Shown in pieces: positions 48,852 to 60,070 of a stretch of 64,000 bases of DNA (positions are counted from its first letter, which is position 1; each line of letters begins with the position of its first letter). The stretch is from Lomentospora prolificans (taxonomy: Eukaryota > Ascomycota > Sordariomycetes > Microascales > Microascaceae). The notes under the pieces are model-generated. The model ran no database searches. It was given only the letters and a program-made list of their open reading frames with translations, and was not told where the DNA came from. Made by a program: the position numbers and the translations under genes. The DNA lies in NCBI GenBank assembly GCA_029532625.1, contig JARFXM010000004.1:3906001-3970000 (forward strand), in the 5' to 3' direction.

Positions 48852-49507
48852 ATGCTCTTTTCCTCCGCTGCCGGCCTCCTCGCCTTTGCTGCCACGGCTC
48901 TCGCCCATCCCACTGTCGACATCCGTGACGATGCCCAGACCGTCCACCTCACCTTCCACGGCGGCCCGGCCGAGTACTCCATGGAGTTCCCCGCCGACGG
49001 TGTCGTTCGCCAGACAAGTATGCTTCCCCCCCTTTCCCTAGGCCTCTCTTAGTAGTACAGGAGATCATCCCCCACCAGCGTACCTCATTCGCGTACCACC
49101 ATAAACTAACATGACATCCCAACCAGACAACGACATCGCCGTGAGCATCATCGATGCCCCCGACTACTTCGCCCAGAACCACTGCACTTTCGTCACCGAC
49201 GGCGAAGTCACCTTCCAGGGTGCCATCTCACCCTCGGGTGTCCAGCAGATCCTCGTCGGTCCTCCCCAGCCCATCCGTGCCGTCAGTTGCCACGGTGTCT
49301 GCCTCCCTACCTACGGTAAGAAATAAAGGATTTCCTCCCTCCCCAATCAACCTGTCGGCTCGATCCCTGAGCCCAACTTGCCAAACCGTCGCTAACACCT
49401 TACAAAATATAGCCGACTGCTACGTCAATGGCCAGCCCGCCGGTATCTGCTGCGCCGGCTTCTGCGCCGCCAACAAGTGCCGCCCATGGGTCAACCCCAG
49501 TGCCTAA
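48852..49507 (+). CDS. Small secreted cysteine-rich protein with knottin-like C-terminus
   Basis: Three exons, 48852-49017, 49127-49315 and 49413-49507, give 149 residues. A clear signal peptide (about 1-18, ending ALA) is followed by a beta-strand-rich domain (about 19-108) with one cysteine, C75. The C-terminal 40 residues hold C110, C114, C121, C131, C132, C136 and C141. The last six have spacing C-x6-C-x9-CC-x3-C-x4-C, the framework of inhibitor-cystine-knot miniproteins; C75 and C110 would form an extra bond. The last intron cuts inside the knot region, between C114 and C121. I do not recognise the family. It is secreted, small and even in cysteine number, so an apoplastic effector, antimicrobial or defence protein is possible; no activity is shown by the sequence. 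The promoter has a TATA box and palindromic sites. Confidence 0.85.
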
Positions 49508-49573
49508 TTGACGCCTCTAGTCCTCTACGCATGAGGCAGTCTCCCTCCCTCGCAAAGGAAATCGTACCTAGGA

Positions 49574-49579
49574 AATAAA
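49574..49579 (+). terminator. AATAAA polyadenylation signal of the small secreted protein gene
   Basis: AATAAA begins 67 bases after the stop codon at 49507, a normal distance for a fungal 3' UTR. Fungal poly-A signals are loose, so other sites may also be used. Confidence 0.45.
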
Positions 49580-50121
49580 CTGGTCGGCCTTCATAGAATG
49601 GTAATGTCTGTGGAGATAGGCCCTCCAACAAAGCACGAAATTATGAATATGCTAGAGATTGAAAGATGAAGACGGGTTACAAGGGAGTTGTTTTCCTTTA
49701 ATTTTGCCTTGACTTACTGTACATATTTGCATTCCGTCTCGTTCGAGGCTGTACATCGCACGGCATCTCCAACACTCCTTGGATACTTAATATCCGAACA
49801 TCGACAAACGAGATCGGATTCTCTTTAAACACCACTGTCTTTACGGGAATATGTTTTAAATGAGTATACAGCATTCTATTTGCCTGTCCTTGGTGGACAT
49901 TGCTCAGATGAGCAAATCTCTAGTAAACGCGCGCTAACAGAGGGTGCCCGTTCATAATTGCTGAGTTTGTTATCGTAATATAAGTCATAAGTCATGGCAG
50001 CTAGATGACAATGTGTAAACAAGAAAGGGCGAGGAAAGAAGAGAAGCCTCTTGACCAAGTCCAGTTAGAGGCAAGTAACCAGAAACAAAGCAAGGCAAAT
50101 CAAAAAAAAAGGTAAGGCCAT

Positions 50122-50157
50122 CACAACAGCAACAGCAACAGCAACAACAGCGACAGC
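50122..50157. repeat. CAACAG microsatellite
   Basis: An imperfect array of CAACAG-type units lies in the 3' intergenic DNA. It is not flanked by unique spacers and is not in a supported reading frame. Confidence 0.8.
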
Positions 50158-50407
50158 CAAGCGCGCAGCATAATCAAAACAAACATAAGATAAATTGTTC
50201 CCGGGGCATCAACGCTTCCAATGTTATAGCGTCCTCGCGTATACTCCTTCGCATAAATTCCATCGGCAAGACGAAAAGAGCCAGGCAATACAAATCAGGG
50301 TAGAAAAGTGAAAACGAGGCTGCCTAGGGTTGCGCGAGTCTAAAAACGGGAAAATGCAACAGGAGGAAGAAACACCGGTGGCAGGCTAAACTAGCTTTGA
50401 CTCTACA

Positions 50408-52135
50408 TCAGATGTAGTCTCTGCGCGAGTCGAACATCACCTGTTTATCGTATCGAATGTCTTCGTGGCGGGGGTAATGACGATGCTTGTGCTTGTGGAC
50501 AACCACGGTGTCAACCTCCTGATCCCGGAGCCGCTGGCGGTTCCTGAGACGCCTCTCGCGGCGGATCTGAGCGGTCAAATCAACGAGGTCATCAATTTCG
50601 CGCTATTCATTAAGTCAATATGTTCACTTGTAAGCAATGGATCATTAACAAGGGAGAACTTACGCTCGAAAGATACTGCATAACATAAAAAAAAGGCGGT
50701 CGCTGCTCAAAAGGATAGCCCATCCTCTTGATCGCCTCACGGTTGACTAGATCCATGGTAATCTCGGTCCATGTCTCCATTGTCGGCTGGGCCGGACGAG
50801 CGACGCGTCGGTCCGACTTTTTCTTTTCCTCCACAATGTGGACACTTAGGCTATCCCTGCTCTTTCGCGGTCGCTCTTCCATCACGGGCGCTTGAACAAT
50901 ATCATCCTCTCTCTCCGGGATAAACCTAGTTCGCCGCACGCCGCTATATTTCTGCCAAGACACTTCGGCCGAGGCCCCACCGGCACCATCCATACGGACT
51001 CGTTCAGTACCTGGCGGAACATCTACAATAGTCCAGTCGCGAGTAGCACCATGGTAAGCCTCGCCGACACGGCCTCGGGAGTCGATTCTTTGGGTGATCT
51101 CCCTTGCCTCTTCTTGGACGGGATCGTAAAGGCGCACAGGCATCGGAGCTGCAGAGTGCGCCCGACGGCGGCTCTTATAATCGACGACTAGTCTATCGTG
51201 GCTACCATGATCCTCGGGATACGCTACGCGAGGCCGGTGGTGCGAGCGGGAGCGGGAGCGAGAGTCGGATTTGCGAATATCGACTTCAGTTTCGTTCTTT
51301 GATGTGTAGATGTCAATCTCGGTATCCTGATAACGGTTTCGGGACTTGGCTCGAGGGGTAGGCTGGGGCTTCGGACTTGGCGGACGGACAACAACAACAC
51401 CTAATGACGCAGCGCCACATATTAGTTTATTTACATTCCAGTGTTTCCCAAAACAGAACTTGGAACTCGAGGTGCGAAATGGTTTTTCTAGCGAATCAAA
51501 GACGTACCGTGGTCAATATCTCTGTAGTGAGTAATCACCTCCCTCTCAATCCTCTCAACTGGATGGGTCCGGATCTCGGGTTGATGAGGGGCAGGGGGCG
51601 GGACGGGGCTCGGAGATCGCTCCTCCCTCCTCACCACCCTTACCCTGGATCTCTCTCTCTCCTTCCACACCGGACTAGCACTCCTGGGACGCCTCCTGAA
51701 AGTGGGCGGTGGGCTGGGAGAGCTGCTCCAGCTACTCTCACTATATGAGGAACTGCTTGGACTGCTGCTCCGGTCGATAACCCTCGTGCGCACACGTGAG
51801 ACGCTCCTCCCGCGACGGGGCTCGGGGCTTGCGGCCCTTTCGTGTTCATAAACTACTACCCTTTTTGAGTCTACCGCTCTCTCTGCCGGTGAAACGCTGT
51901 GGGCACGCCGCACAACACGCTCTCTCTCGACGTAAACGGGACTAGGACTGCGGCGCCTCGGACGGGACATGGTTTCAACCTCGCGCTGACGGAGAACCAT
52001 GGGCCCCGCCTCTCGGCGGGGCTCACGAAGAAAAGCGGGAGTGCGCTCGACGGACCGCTCGCGAGAGCGCTCGCGCACATACGTTCTCGAACTTGACTCG
52101 GCCGGTCGGCCGTATTCCTCACGATAGAACGACAT
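50408..52135 (-). CDS. RS-rich conserved fungal protein of unknown function
   Basis: Three exons, 52135-51508, 51400-50664 and 50602-50408, give 519 residues. The N-terminal 200 residues are dense in Arg-Ser, Arg-Glu and Ser-Pro pairs (RERSRERS, RRRSPSP), like SR-type nuclear proteins, but no RRM is present. The middle is disordered with another RSRSRS patch. The C-terminal 190 residues are ordered: a block around ATRDWTIVDVPPGTERV and SWQKYSGVRRTRF, a helical block METWTEITMDLVNREAI, and a basic RRERRLRNRQRLRD helix followed by a His/Lys stretch. I believe this C-terminal region corresponds to a fungal domain of unknown function (DUF8035), from memory and unverified. A nuclear or RNA-linked role is suggested only by the RS tracts. 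The final junction joins QYLSS to REIDDLVDL. Confidence 0.88.
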
Positions 52136-55100
52136 GGTGGGGAAGGTCTTGAGCGGGCGGGATGGAAAAGAGGTGGTTGATGGTGGGGTTGGTAAGCCGA
52201 AAAAGGAACTTAGGGTAAGACGAAAGCTCCGGCAGCGGCCTCTTTTTGGTAATGTCGTCCTCTACAATGTATTGGAGGATGTAATTCTCTCTCAGGGAGC
52301 CTTGAAGAGGAAAGGAGAGAATAACAACCCAACCGGCAAAACTCTCAACAAGGGCGAGAGAGTATGAAATAGGAATGGAAGAAAAATTAGGGAGGGCGGA
52401 AGAAGAGTGGTTGGCCGCAGGGGGTTGATGGAGGGTCCCGAGATCTGGTATTGGACCACCTGACCTAAGCCTCTCTGAGACGGCAGCCGACCAGGATGAG
52501 CAGGCGGGAGGAAGCCACTGCAATGCAGAGAAGGCAATGACGGAGCTCTGGGAGGAGCAGAAGAAGAAGACGAACCCAACTCCCGTCTGCGAAAGGGAAA
52601 AATGCTATTCCGGTTCGGTTAATTTCGATCGCGGGGCCAGTATTTTGGGCGATAAATAGCCCAGGAAAGTTGCGAGCTTGAGAAGTGGAAATAGACCTCT
52701 CACGAACGAGGGATCAACAAGGTGGGAAATGAGGGGAAATCGAGGGCAAGTCTCTGATAAATGTGGCTTTGTGAGGTAATCATGACAAGGCTCTGGGACG
52801 GGGTGAAAGAGGAAGAGAAATGGGGAAATGTGAGCCGGGCAACTCGGAGTCGATACATGCACGGGGAACCAGAAGAAGGGAGGCGGATCAAGCTTTTGAG
52901 AGGGCAGGCATCTGACGAAGAGGACATCACTGAATGAAGCTGGACCGACCAGATGCGCACCTCCCCGGTCCAAGTTCAAACCTGCATGTCACAGGTCATC
53001 GTCAACGCTGGCATTTGCAGCGGCCCATAGGGCAGGCAGACGTCGGCGGACTCCATAGGTCGAGACCACCAACTGCATAAGGTGCACCTAGCATGGCCAC
53101 TGCCAAGGCGCAGCAACTCCCAAAGGGCTGAGGTAGGAAACCCCGGAGTGGGCGTCAGGGTTGTCGTCGGCGTCATCCATGGATCTGTTCTGCTAGTCAG
53201 TCCCCATGGATGCTACGAAACGCCAGCATCCCACCAAACATGGTGGGGAGGGAGGGGAAGTGGAAAGACGCCAGGCCAGGAATCTCACAATTGAGGGGCC
53301 TGCCCGAAAATTACAAGCCAGCATTGATCAGATGTGGAGATTCAGTGTTCTGTCCGTTAATTGAAAGAAAGAAAACGGTGGACTAGGCGAGCAAATTTTC
53401 ATTACGAAATACAGTCACCAGAGTGGCCTTAATCCATGGATCCATGAGTGTTTTGTACTTTTCCTCCTCGACTCACTCGATGGTATTCTGGTGGTGCGAA
53501 TCCGATATCCACCAGTGGACTGAGACCTTGCACGAAATAAAATTTGATACATTAATGATGGAATACACAAATCGCTTTGGCGATCCTCGTCGGCTGGCTT
53601 GTCGTCAAGGGTTGCTGCTGCTGGTGGTCCGTCAATACTGACCAACGGTCCCTCGAGACCAGAGCCTATAAGCGCCCTCTAGCGGCGGCGCGACATGTCG
53701 GCTCTTGAAATGAATCTCAGCCCGATGCTTCCTTTCTCCCAAAGACATGCGATCGAAGGCATGTTTTGGTGGTGACGAATACAGAGTATCTTCAACGCGA
53801 CGTCTATCAACGGCATGGGGAACGTCGCGGTTCTACAACATCTGAAGTATAGGTTGGCTGTAGAATCCGTTTGGCAAGCGTAAGCGGGGCCAAGCTCCCC
53901 TCGAGCCTATCAACGCTTGAAGCTCCAAGTTCAATCTCCCAACTTGAACCTGTTTCTTGGAGAGAGATCAGTTTTATGACACTTAAACTAACCCAGCCAC
54001 CAGTCGGGCATTTTGTCACCAACAAGTCGCCTTGCTGTGGTACGCCCTCGTTTGCATCGGGCCCGCCGCGGCAGACACCATCAGGCGTCCCTTCCCAGAC
54101 GGCCCGGGGCCATTTCTGAGATTCATCAATGCCACACATTGGTTCCCTGCGAGCTCCCTCTCAGACACGATGCCGCCCCTCCTACATATTTTTCTAGTAT
54201 TTTCGACGCTCTTTTGCTACCGGGGAGTTTTCTCTTCCGAGTCATTGGTGATTTCCCGCAGAATATGCCGCTGATATGCTGCATCTCCCGCCTCGGCTCA
54301 CATGCAAATATAGCTTCGAGATCTAGACATCGAAGGAATCGGGCAGAGATCAATAGATTTAGCATCGCAGTGGAGTTCTGTTCCATTAGCTTTTGGGTCT
54401 CCCTTGGCGCCTAGAGAGTCCCTTAAACGGAAGTAGCTCGCTAACTTTAACGAAGGGTGGTGTTGTCTCTCATCTCCATTCCTCATGATCCCCTGCGGAC
54501 AGGCCACGAGCCCAATTGTCAGAAATCATACCCAACGTGAATTCTTTTCCAAGTCCCCCAAGTTCTAACCTCAAATGTTAATCGCCTCATTTATCGCGAA
54601 AGAAACACAAAACTGCGCAAAGTGCCCGCCCCAGTACTAATCCGAACGGTCTCAAAGATCCACACTCTAAGCCGCCAATCCTTCGGCAGACAGCCCGCCA
54701 ATAACCCAGCGGCCAAAGCACCTGGTGACGCAATTCCGCAGCCCCATACCCGCAGGCAATCCATCTCTCGACCCGCCGGTTGCCCGCCTCACCCCCCCAA
54801 GTTGCCTGACGCCAGCAAGAAATATTCAGACCGCACCGGTGGACAACCATGAGATATGACTTGTTTTGTAACTGTTAGACCCTTGTAAGAAGAGAACCCT
54901 TGATCTTGAAGTCCGGCAGAGAACCCAGTCACCAGGGAAGGAGGCAACCGGGTCAATTCGGCCCCGAATGGGGCCTCCTCGCATCATGGGATCGCGTTAT
55001 CAACAACGAGAAACATGCCCACCCGGTGGGTTCCATCCCTGTTAAGCTGCCCGAATATGTCGCCTAATATATTAATTGAAATCGTAATCTTGGTTCAGAT

Positions 55101-55661
55101 CTGTGCTACATACCACTCTGGAATTCCCAGAAAGGCTCGTTCCCCACTGAGGTCAACTTGAAAGACTGGTCTGCGCTGCTCCGTCGCCAAGTCTCTTTCT
55201 AGTTTATATCAGGGGCTGTATCGACTCGCAGAAGAAAAGATCTGGAAGCTCGGGGAATTATGGATTGAAATGCATCCTATTCAGACAGTCCTGGCAAAAC
55301 CGCTCAACGCCACATGGCTTCCTGCCTAAAACATTTCACAGTCCCCTGGAGCTGCCTAGTTGCGTTCACAAGCTTATAAGAAATCAAGTAAAGAAACAAA
55401 AAGGTAGAATGAAGCAAGATAAGGAAAAAGGACAACATATGCGGAAAAAAGGTCTCTTCTAAGTTACTCTATCACATCATCGTGCAGATACTGTATGCTC
55501 GATCCCAACAAGCACATAGCCATACCGCCCATTTATTCCCTTCGCGACCTATCGTGGCCTCCCGAATATCCTCTCCCACCCGAGTGCCACTCCCCCCACC
55601 TTCTTCACCGAGGACTCCACTGATCCCTTCTGTAGAGGACTGTTGTTTATTCTCCAACTTT
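52136..55661. other. 3.5 kb gene-free interval upstream of the RS-rich gene
   Basis: Lies between the 5' end of the RS-rich gene and the 3' end of pfkA, both on the minus strand. The frames of 60-135 codons on both strands lack recognisable domains. The right end probably holds the pfkA 3' UTR. No RNA gene or mobile element is seen. Confidence 0.5.
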
Positions 55662-58118
55662 TTACTGGAGACCCCTTTTGACATCCTTTGCTCTGAGACC
55701 ACTAAGCTTCTTCTCGGGCTTGGGATATTCATTGCGTCCGCCAAGGATATCGACGATGTCTTTGAGGCCAGCCCAGTGGGAGCTGATTGGTCGACGGTTA
55801 GGCCAGTCCGTGTCGTTTTCCTCGAGTTCTGCCACCGGCGTGAAGACGACGCTAGCGCCCTTGATACCGATGACAACGGTACTATATGGGTCGTGCTTGA
55901 CCTTGTTCTGGGCGCGGCGACCGAATGACTCGAGATGCTGGATACACTTGATCGCCAAGCGAACAGCGCGGCAGCGATCAATGGGCGACGGGACACCACC
56001 CTGTTGAACGTGTCCGGGTATGCTATCTCGGCTCTCGAAACGCTCGTTGGCCTCCTCGCGGATAATATCCGCAATCAGTTTGGCTGTGTATACTTTGCTG
56101 GCTTTCTCGTTGACAAGTAGAAGTCGGCCGGCGCGGGACTGACCTCGGTCTTTCTTAAAGACTTCCTTCAAGTGCTTGACGTCCGCTGCGAGCATGTCGA
56201 GCGTGATCCCTTCCTCAGGGGTATAGACCGCCGAAGCGCCCACGGTGAGGCCGGCCAGGGTTGCAACAAAGCCAGACTTTCCGCCTTGCGTTTCAATAAC
56301 AAACACCCGGCGACGAGTCGCTGAAGCCGACTGCTTGATCTTGTCACAGTAATTCACTAACTCGTTCAAGCAGGTATCAGAGCCCAGGGAATACTCCGTT
56401 CCCGGAACGTTGTTAGAGATGGTGGCGGGAAGGATACACATCGGAATGCAGAGTGACGGGTACTCGTCACGGGCCGCACGAAGTTGAGAGACGGCGTGGA
56501 ATGCCTCGAACCCTCCAATAAGGAAAAGCGCATCGAAGCGGTATTGCTCGATGAGATTGGCAACAATTTCCATGCCAGATTCGGCAGGGAGTTCTCGATT
56601 GGTTCCGATTTCAGAGCCGCCCTTGCTAGCCCAGCCATCGACCTCGAGCCAATCGAACGAACGGACGGAGCCGATAGGTTTATCGCCATGGTGCCGGGCA
56701 AACCCAGCAAACCCGTTGTGGATTGCAATGGGTTCGTGACCCCGGGATAGACAATAGGCGACACCAGCTCGCATCGCGGCATTCATGCCACCAGCGGGCG
56801 CTCCAACATTGATAAACGCAATCTTCATTCTCTAGAAACCCAAAAGGGGATAGTGTTAGCGCAATCACGATGTTTTAGGGCAATCAGGTATGTCAAGCCC
56901 AAATATACTCTGAGAATATGGAGCACGAACCTGTATTTCGGAAACCTTCTCGCCATCGTCCATATGGACATTAGTTGTCATCATATATGACTTATACTGG
57001 TCGAGAAACTCGTGGTCACGAAGGCTCATCGCTCTATCAAAGTCTTTGGCCTGGACAGCACTGGAAACCTCCTTTGTGTCTTTCACAGCCTCCATCAGGT
57101 TCTTTCGGACAATTTTATTTTCGTTGATAGCGATGAAGCATGTGGGTGTTTCGGGGGTGGCCTCTAGGACGGCCCTGACGGCTTCAACCCCCTGAAGAGT
57201 GGCGAGCATCCGGTCGTACGCAACGGCGGTGCCGCCACGCTGGACGTGACCGAGGGTGGTGATACGGGTATCGAGAGCCAGGCCTTCCTTGTCGGCCAAG
57301 AGATCCTTGACCATTTCTGGGGTGATCTTTTCGCCATCCTTGTCGATGGCACCTTCAGCAATGATGACGATGGTCTTGCGCTTACCAAGCTTTCGATGTC
57401 GCCGCACAATGTCGCACATCTCGATTTGCCAGTCCTCTCCTCGGGGACGTTCAGGGATGAAAATGAAATCGGCACCAGTAGCAACGCCAGCCATGAGGGC
57501 AAGCCAGCCACAGTGACGACCCATGACCTCGATAACGAAGGCGCGAGAATGCGAGTAGGCAGTGGCCTCGATATAGTCAACCATCTCGCAAATTCGGGAA
57601 AGGGCAGAGTACGCGCCGATAGTAGAGTCGGTGCCCGACATATCGTTGTCAATAGAACCAACGACGCCAACGATATTCAGATGTTGGAATGGGGCGACTT
57701 GTTCTTGGGTAAAATCGCCGTTCTTGACGAGGTCCTCGATAAGGCTGGGCCACTCAGAGCGGAATTTGTCGGCGCCGGTCAAGGAGCCATCGCCACCGCA
57801 GATAATGAGTGCATCAATGCCATTGAGAATCATGTTCTTGGCAGCAATCAGACGGCCTTCGCGCTCGAAAAATGCTTTGCATCGAGCAGTACCGATGAGA
57901 GTGCCACCCTCAGACAACCAGCCGCGCACTTCGTGCCACTGCATCTGTCGTATAAACTTGCCGCCTTGTACGAGACCCTCATAACCTTCGTAGACGCAGT
58001 ACGCATCGCATCCTAGGTGAATTGCCATCCGTACAACAGCCCGGACGACACCGCACATGCCTGGGGAGTCACCTCCCGAGGTCATGACAGCTATTCTCTT
58101 CTTATGGGGTTCGGCCAT
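55662..58118 (-). CDS. pfkA: ATP-dependent 6-phosphofructokinase
   Basis: Two exons, 58118-56931 and 56831-55662, give 785 residues, the normal length of fungal PFK subunits, which arose by duplication of a bacterial-type unit. The intron lies near the join of the halves and restores QRMKIAFINVGAPAGGMN. The N-terminal half (1-396) is catalytic, with MTSGGDSPG, GGDGSLTGA (ATP site), GSIDNDMSGTD (catalytic aspartate loop) and MGRHCGW. The C-terminal half (397-785) is the degenerate, effector-binding copy (HVQQGG in place of HVQRGG). The enzyme makes fructose-1,6-bisphosphate, the committed step of glycolysis, in the cytosol; in fungi it is activated by AMP and fructose-2,6-bisphosphate. One oddity: the usual Asn after GDSPGM is Cys here. 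Divergent from med17. Confidence 0.97.
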
Positions 58119-60070
58119 GGTTGTGGTTTCGCGTTTGAAGACTGTTGAGGTGGTAAGAAATGGTCGGTGGGTGGAAGAGAAGAAGCGGGGGGGATCTGTT
58201 GAGTGTAAGAATTGTAAAGAGGAAGCCCCAGGGCTCAGAATGGAGATAAGAGCTTGGAGGGGGACAAGGGCTTGTGTGGTGGGGTAAATGAGATTTTACT
58301 CGAGCTTCAAGCTCCGAGACACGATGTTATTTTGGAGTCTTGCCTCGAGACTAGACTTGGCGGTTCACTTGTGACTGTTAGCTTGGGTCGTAGAAACGGT
58401 GAGGAAGATTTAGAGTGGTGGTGGTGCAGGGCAAGTGCTGGATAGTTATACAACAGGTTGCATCAGGACCAGGCGGACCAAACTGGAAGGAGGCATGGGA
58501 GCTTCGTCGAACCACTGACGACGGGTGGCGGGGCGGGGTGGTGGGGTGCCAAGCTGGGAGCTGGGTGCTCTGATTCTCGCTGTGCGCTTGCCTCTTTATC
58601 TTATCAGGTACTGGGTTTACATCACATGCGACAAATTCACCGTGGGTCGAGGTATGAATACATTCCACTTCACGTGAACATTAAGCGTCGGCCGGTAACC
58701 CCCATCGACGCATGACTGACGCAGACAATTGCTTCAAGTTGTGTCCATGCTCTAATTGTGCTTTCCCACCCTATTATCCTCGCTCAACACCAAGCCTTTT
58801 GCTGATCCTGATAGCTATTTTCTTAGCTCTCGACGCCATGCGTTTAGCTCCTGGAAGCTTCCCACACTTGTGGGGGTGGCCTCGCCGCTTACAGTAATGA
58901 GCGAGCTTCGCTGAAGCGGCGCATAACCACCCGCTCAAGGTGTAGGGAAAGCTGTTGAGGGCAAGAAAGAGCCCTGGGCAAGGAACCAAGCCTCATTTTT
59001 GTGCATTGAGGAGCTTGTCGAGCGCAGAAGCTCGAGCGCACTCGCCCCCTGTCATCGTCGATTTTTCCCTCGTTTTTGATGTGGAAATCGCCGTGACTCG
59101 CTATTATCGTCAATGCTCAGCCTGCCTGGACCAGCCGTCTACCTTCTGAGATCCCGTACCACTGGGGCAGCAACTTGTTTGTGCCGAGGGCTAGAACACC
59201 CAACTCCGACGCTGAGCCGGATGAATGGGCCAGCGGTAGGTGTTTTAGGCGTACGATGTAGAGTAGAAAAATCATCTCAATGAGGCATTTTAGGCCCTGT
59301 ATAACTGGTTAGCACCGCTGGCTGGCTGCAAGCTGCGGTGCGTCTTGGAACCGGGTATCCAGTGATTCAACACAAGTTGGTCCACGTGATGGGCCTTGAT
59401 TTTCCAGGGTGCCCGAGCGCGTCCTCAATCCCACCATCACTGATATTGACTGACATCCAAGAATGCAATGGTGAGGACTGCATGGAAGGGGCGGCTGGCT
59501 CCGCCCAGGTGGTTGCACTTCTCGGCTAGGATGTAATATCAGGTGAGGCCGAACATATGTTGTCAATGATGGTGCCACAACATTCAGGCTTGGTATTGCC
59601 CTGGTATGTCAATCGCATCAGCATTAAATGTGATCTAGAAAGAACTAGGATTGCAGAATAATAGGCAGTTAACCTTGCAGTTATTAACCGCCTGTTACCG
59701 CCATGAGCTATTAATACAAAAACTTTAGCGTATTGTCCTGGGCTGCCAGCTTTTTTCGATTTTAGGCTTTGGCTGGCTGATAAAAAAAAAATGGGGGTCT
59801 TCACCCCTGTGCAGGGAACGCCCCTCTGAGCTAGCCTCTAACCCGATAAGTAAATACCTCGTTTGGAGAGGGGTGTGTCATCGTCGATATGCTCCTGAGT
59901 GGGCTGCAAGGCTGACAATATACCTACGACCAAGCTCTCTCTACCGACCCTCCAGACACCGTCGATGAGGGTAGCTTCGGTATTATGGTCCAAATTTCAC
60001 AATCGAGCTAGTAACATTGCCACGACTGGGCGATCATATTTGGCCATCGTTTGGTGGTGCCAAGCGCACA
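58119..60070. other. Divergent intergenic region between pfkA and med17
   Basis: About 1.95 kb. The pfkA side has a purine-rich (pyrimidine-rich on the pfkA strand) leader near 58120-58270, as expected for a strongly expressed glycolytic gene. No coding frame is supported and no RNA gene is recognised. Confidence 0.55.

Larger units (their letters stand above)
49508..50407. other. Convergent 3' flank with CAACAG microsatellite
   Basis: About 900 bases between the stops of the secreted-protein gene and the RS-rich gene. It holds the polyadenylation signal at 49574 and a CAACAG repeat at 50122-50157; no gene is supported. Confidence 0.6.

Noticed and set aside
50122..50157. Regular short repeat that might suggest a CRISPR-like array
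   Set aside because: It is a simple CAACAG microsatellite with no spacers, in a eukaryotic genome.
57246..58016. 256-codon plus-strand frame opposite pfkA
   Set aside because: Antisense of a strongly conserved enzyme exon; no independent family features.
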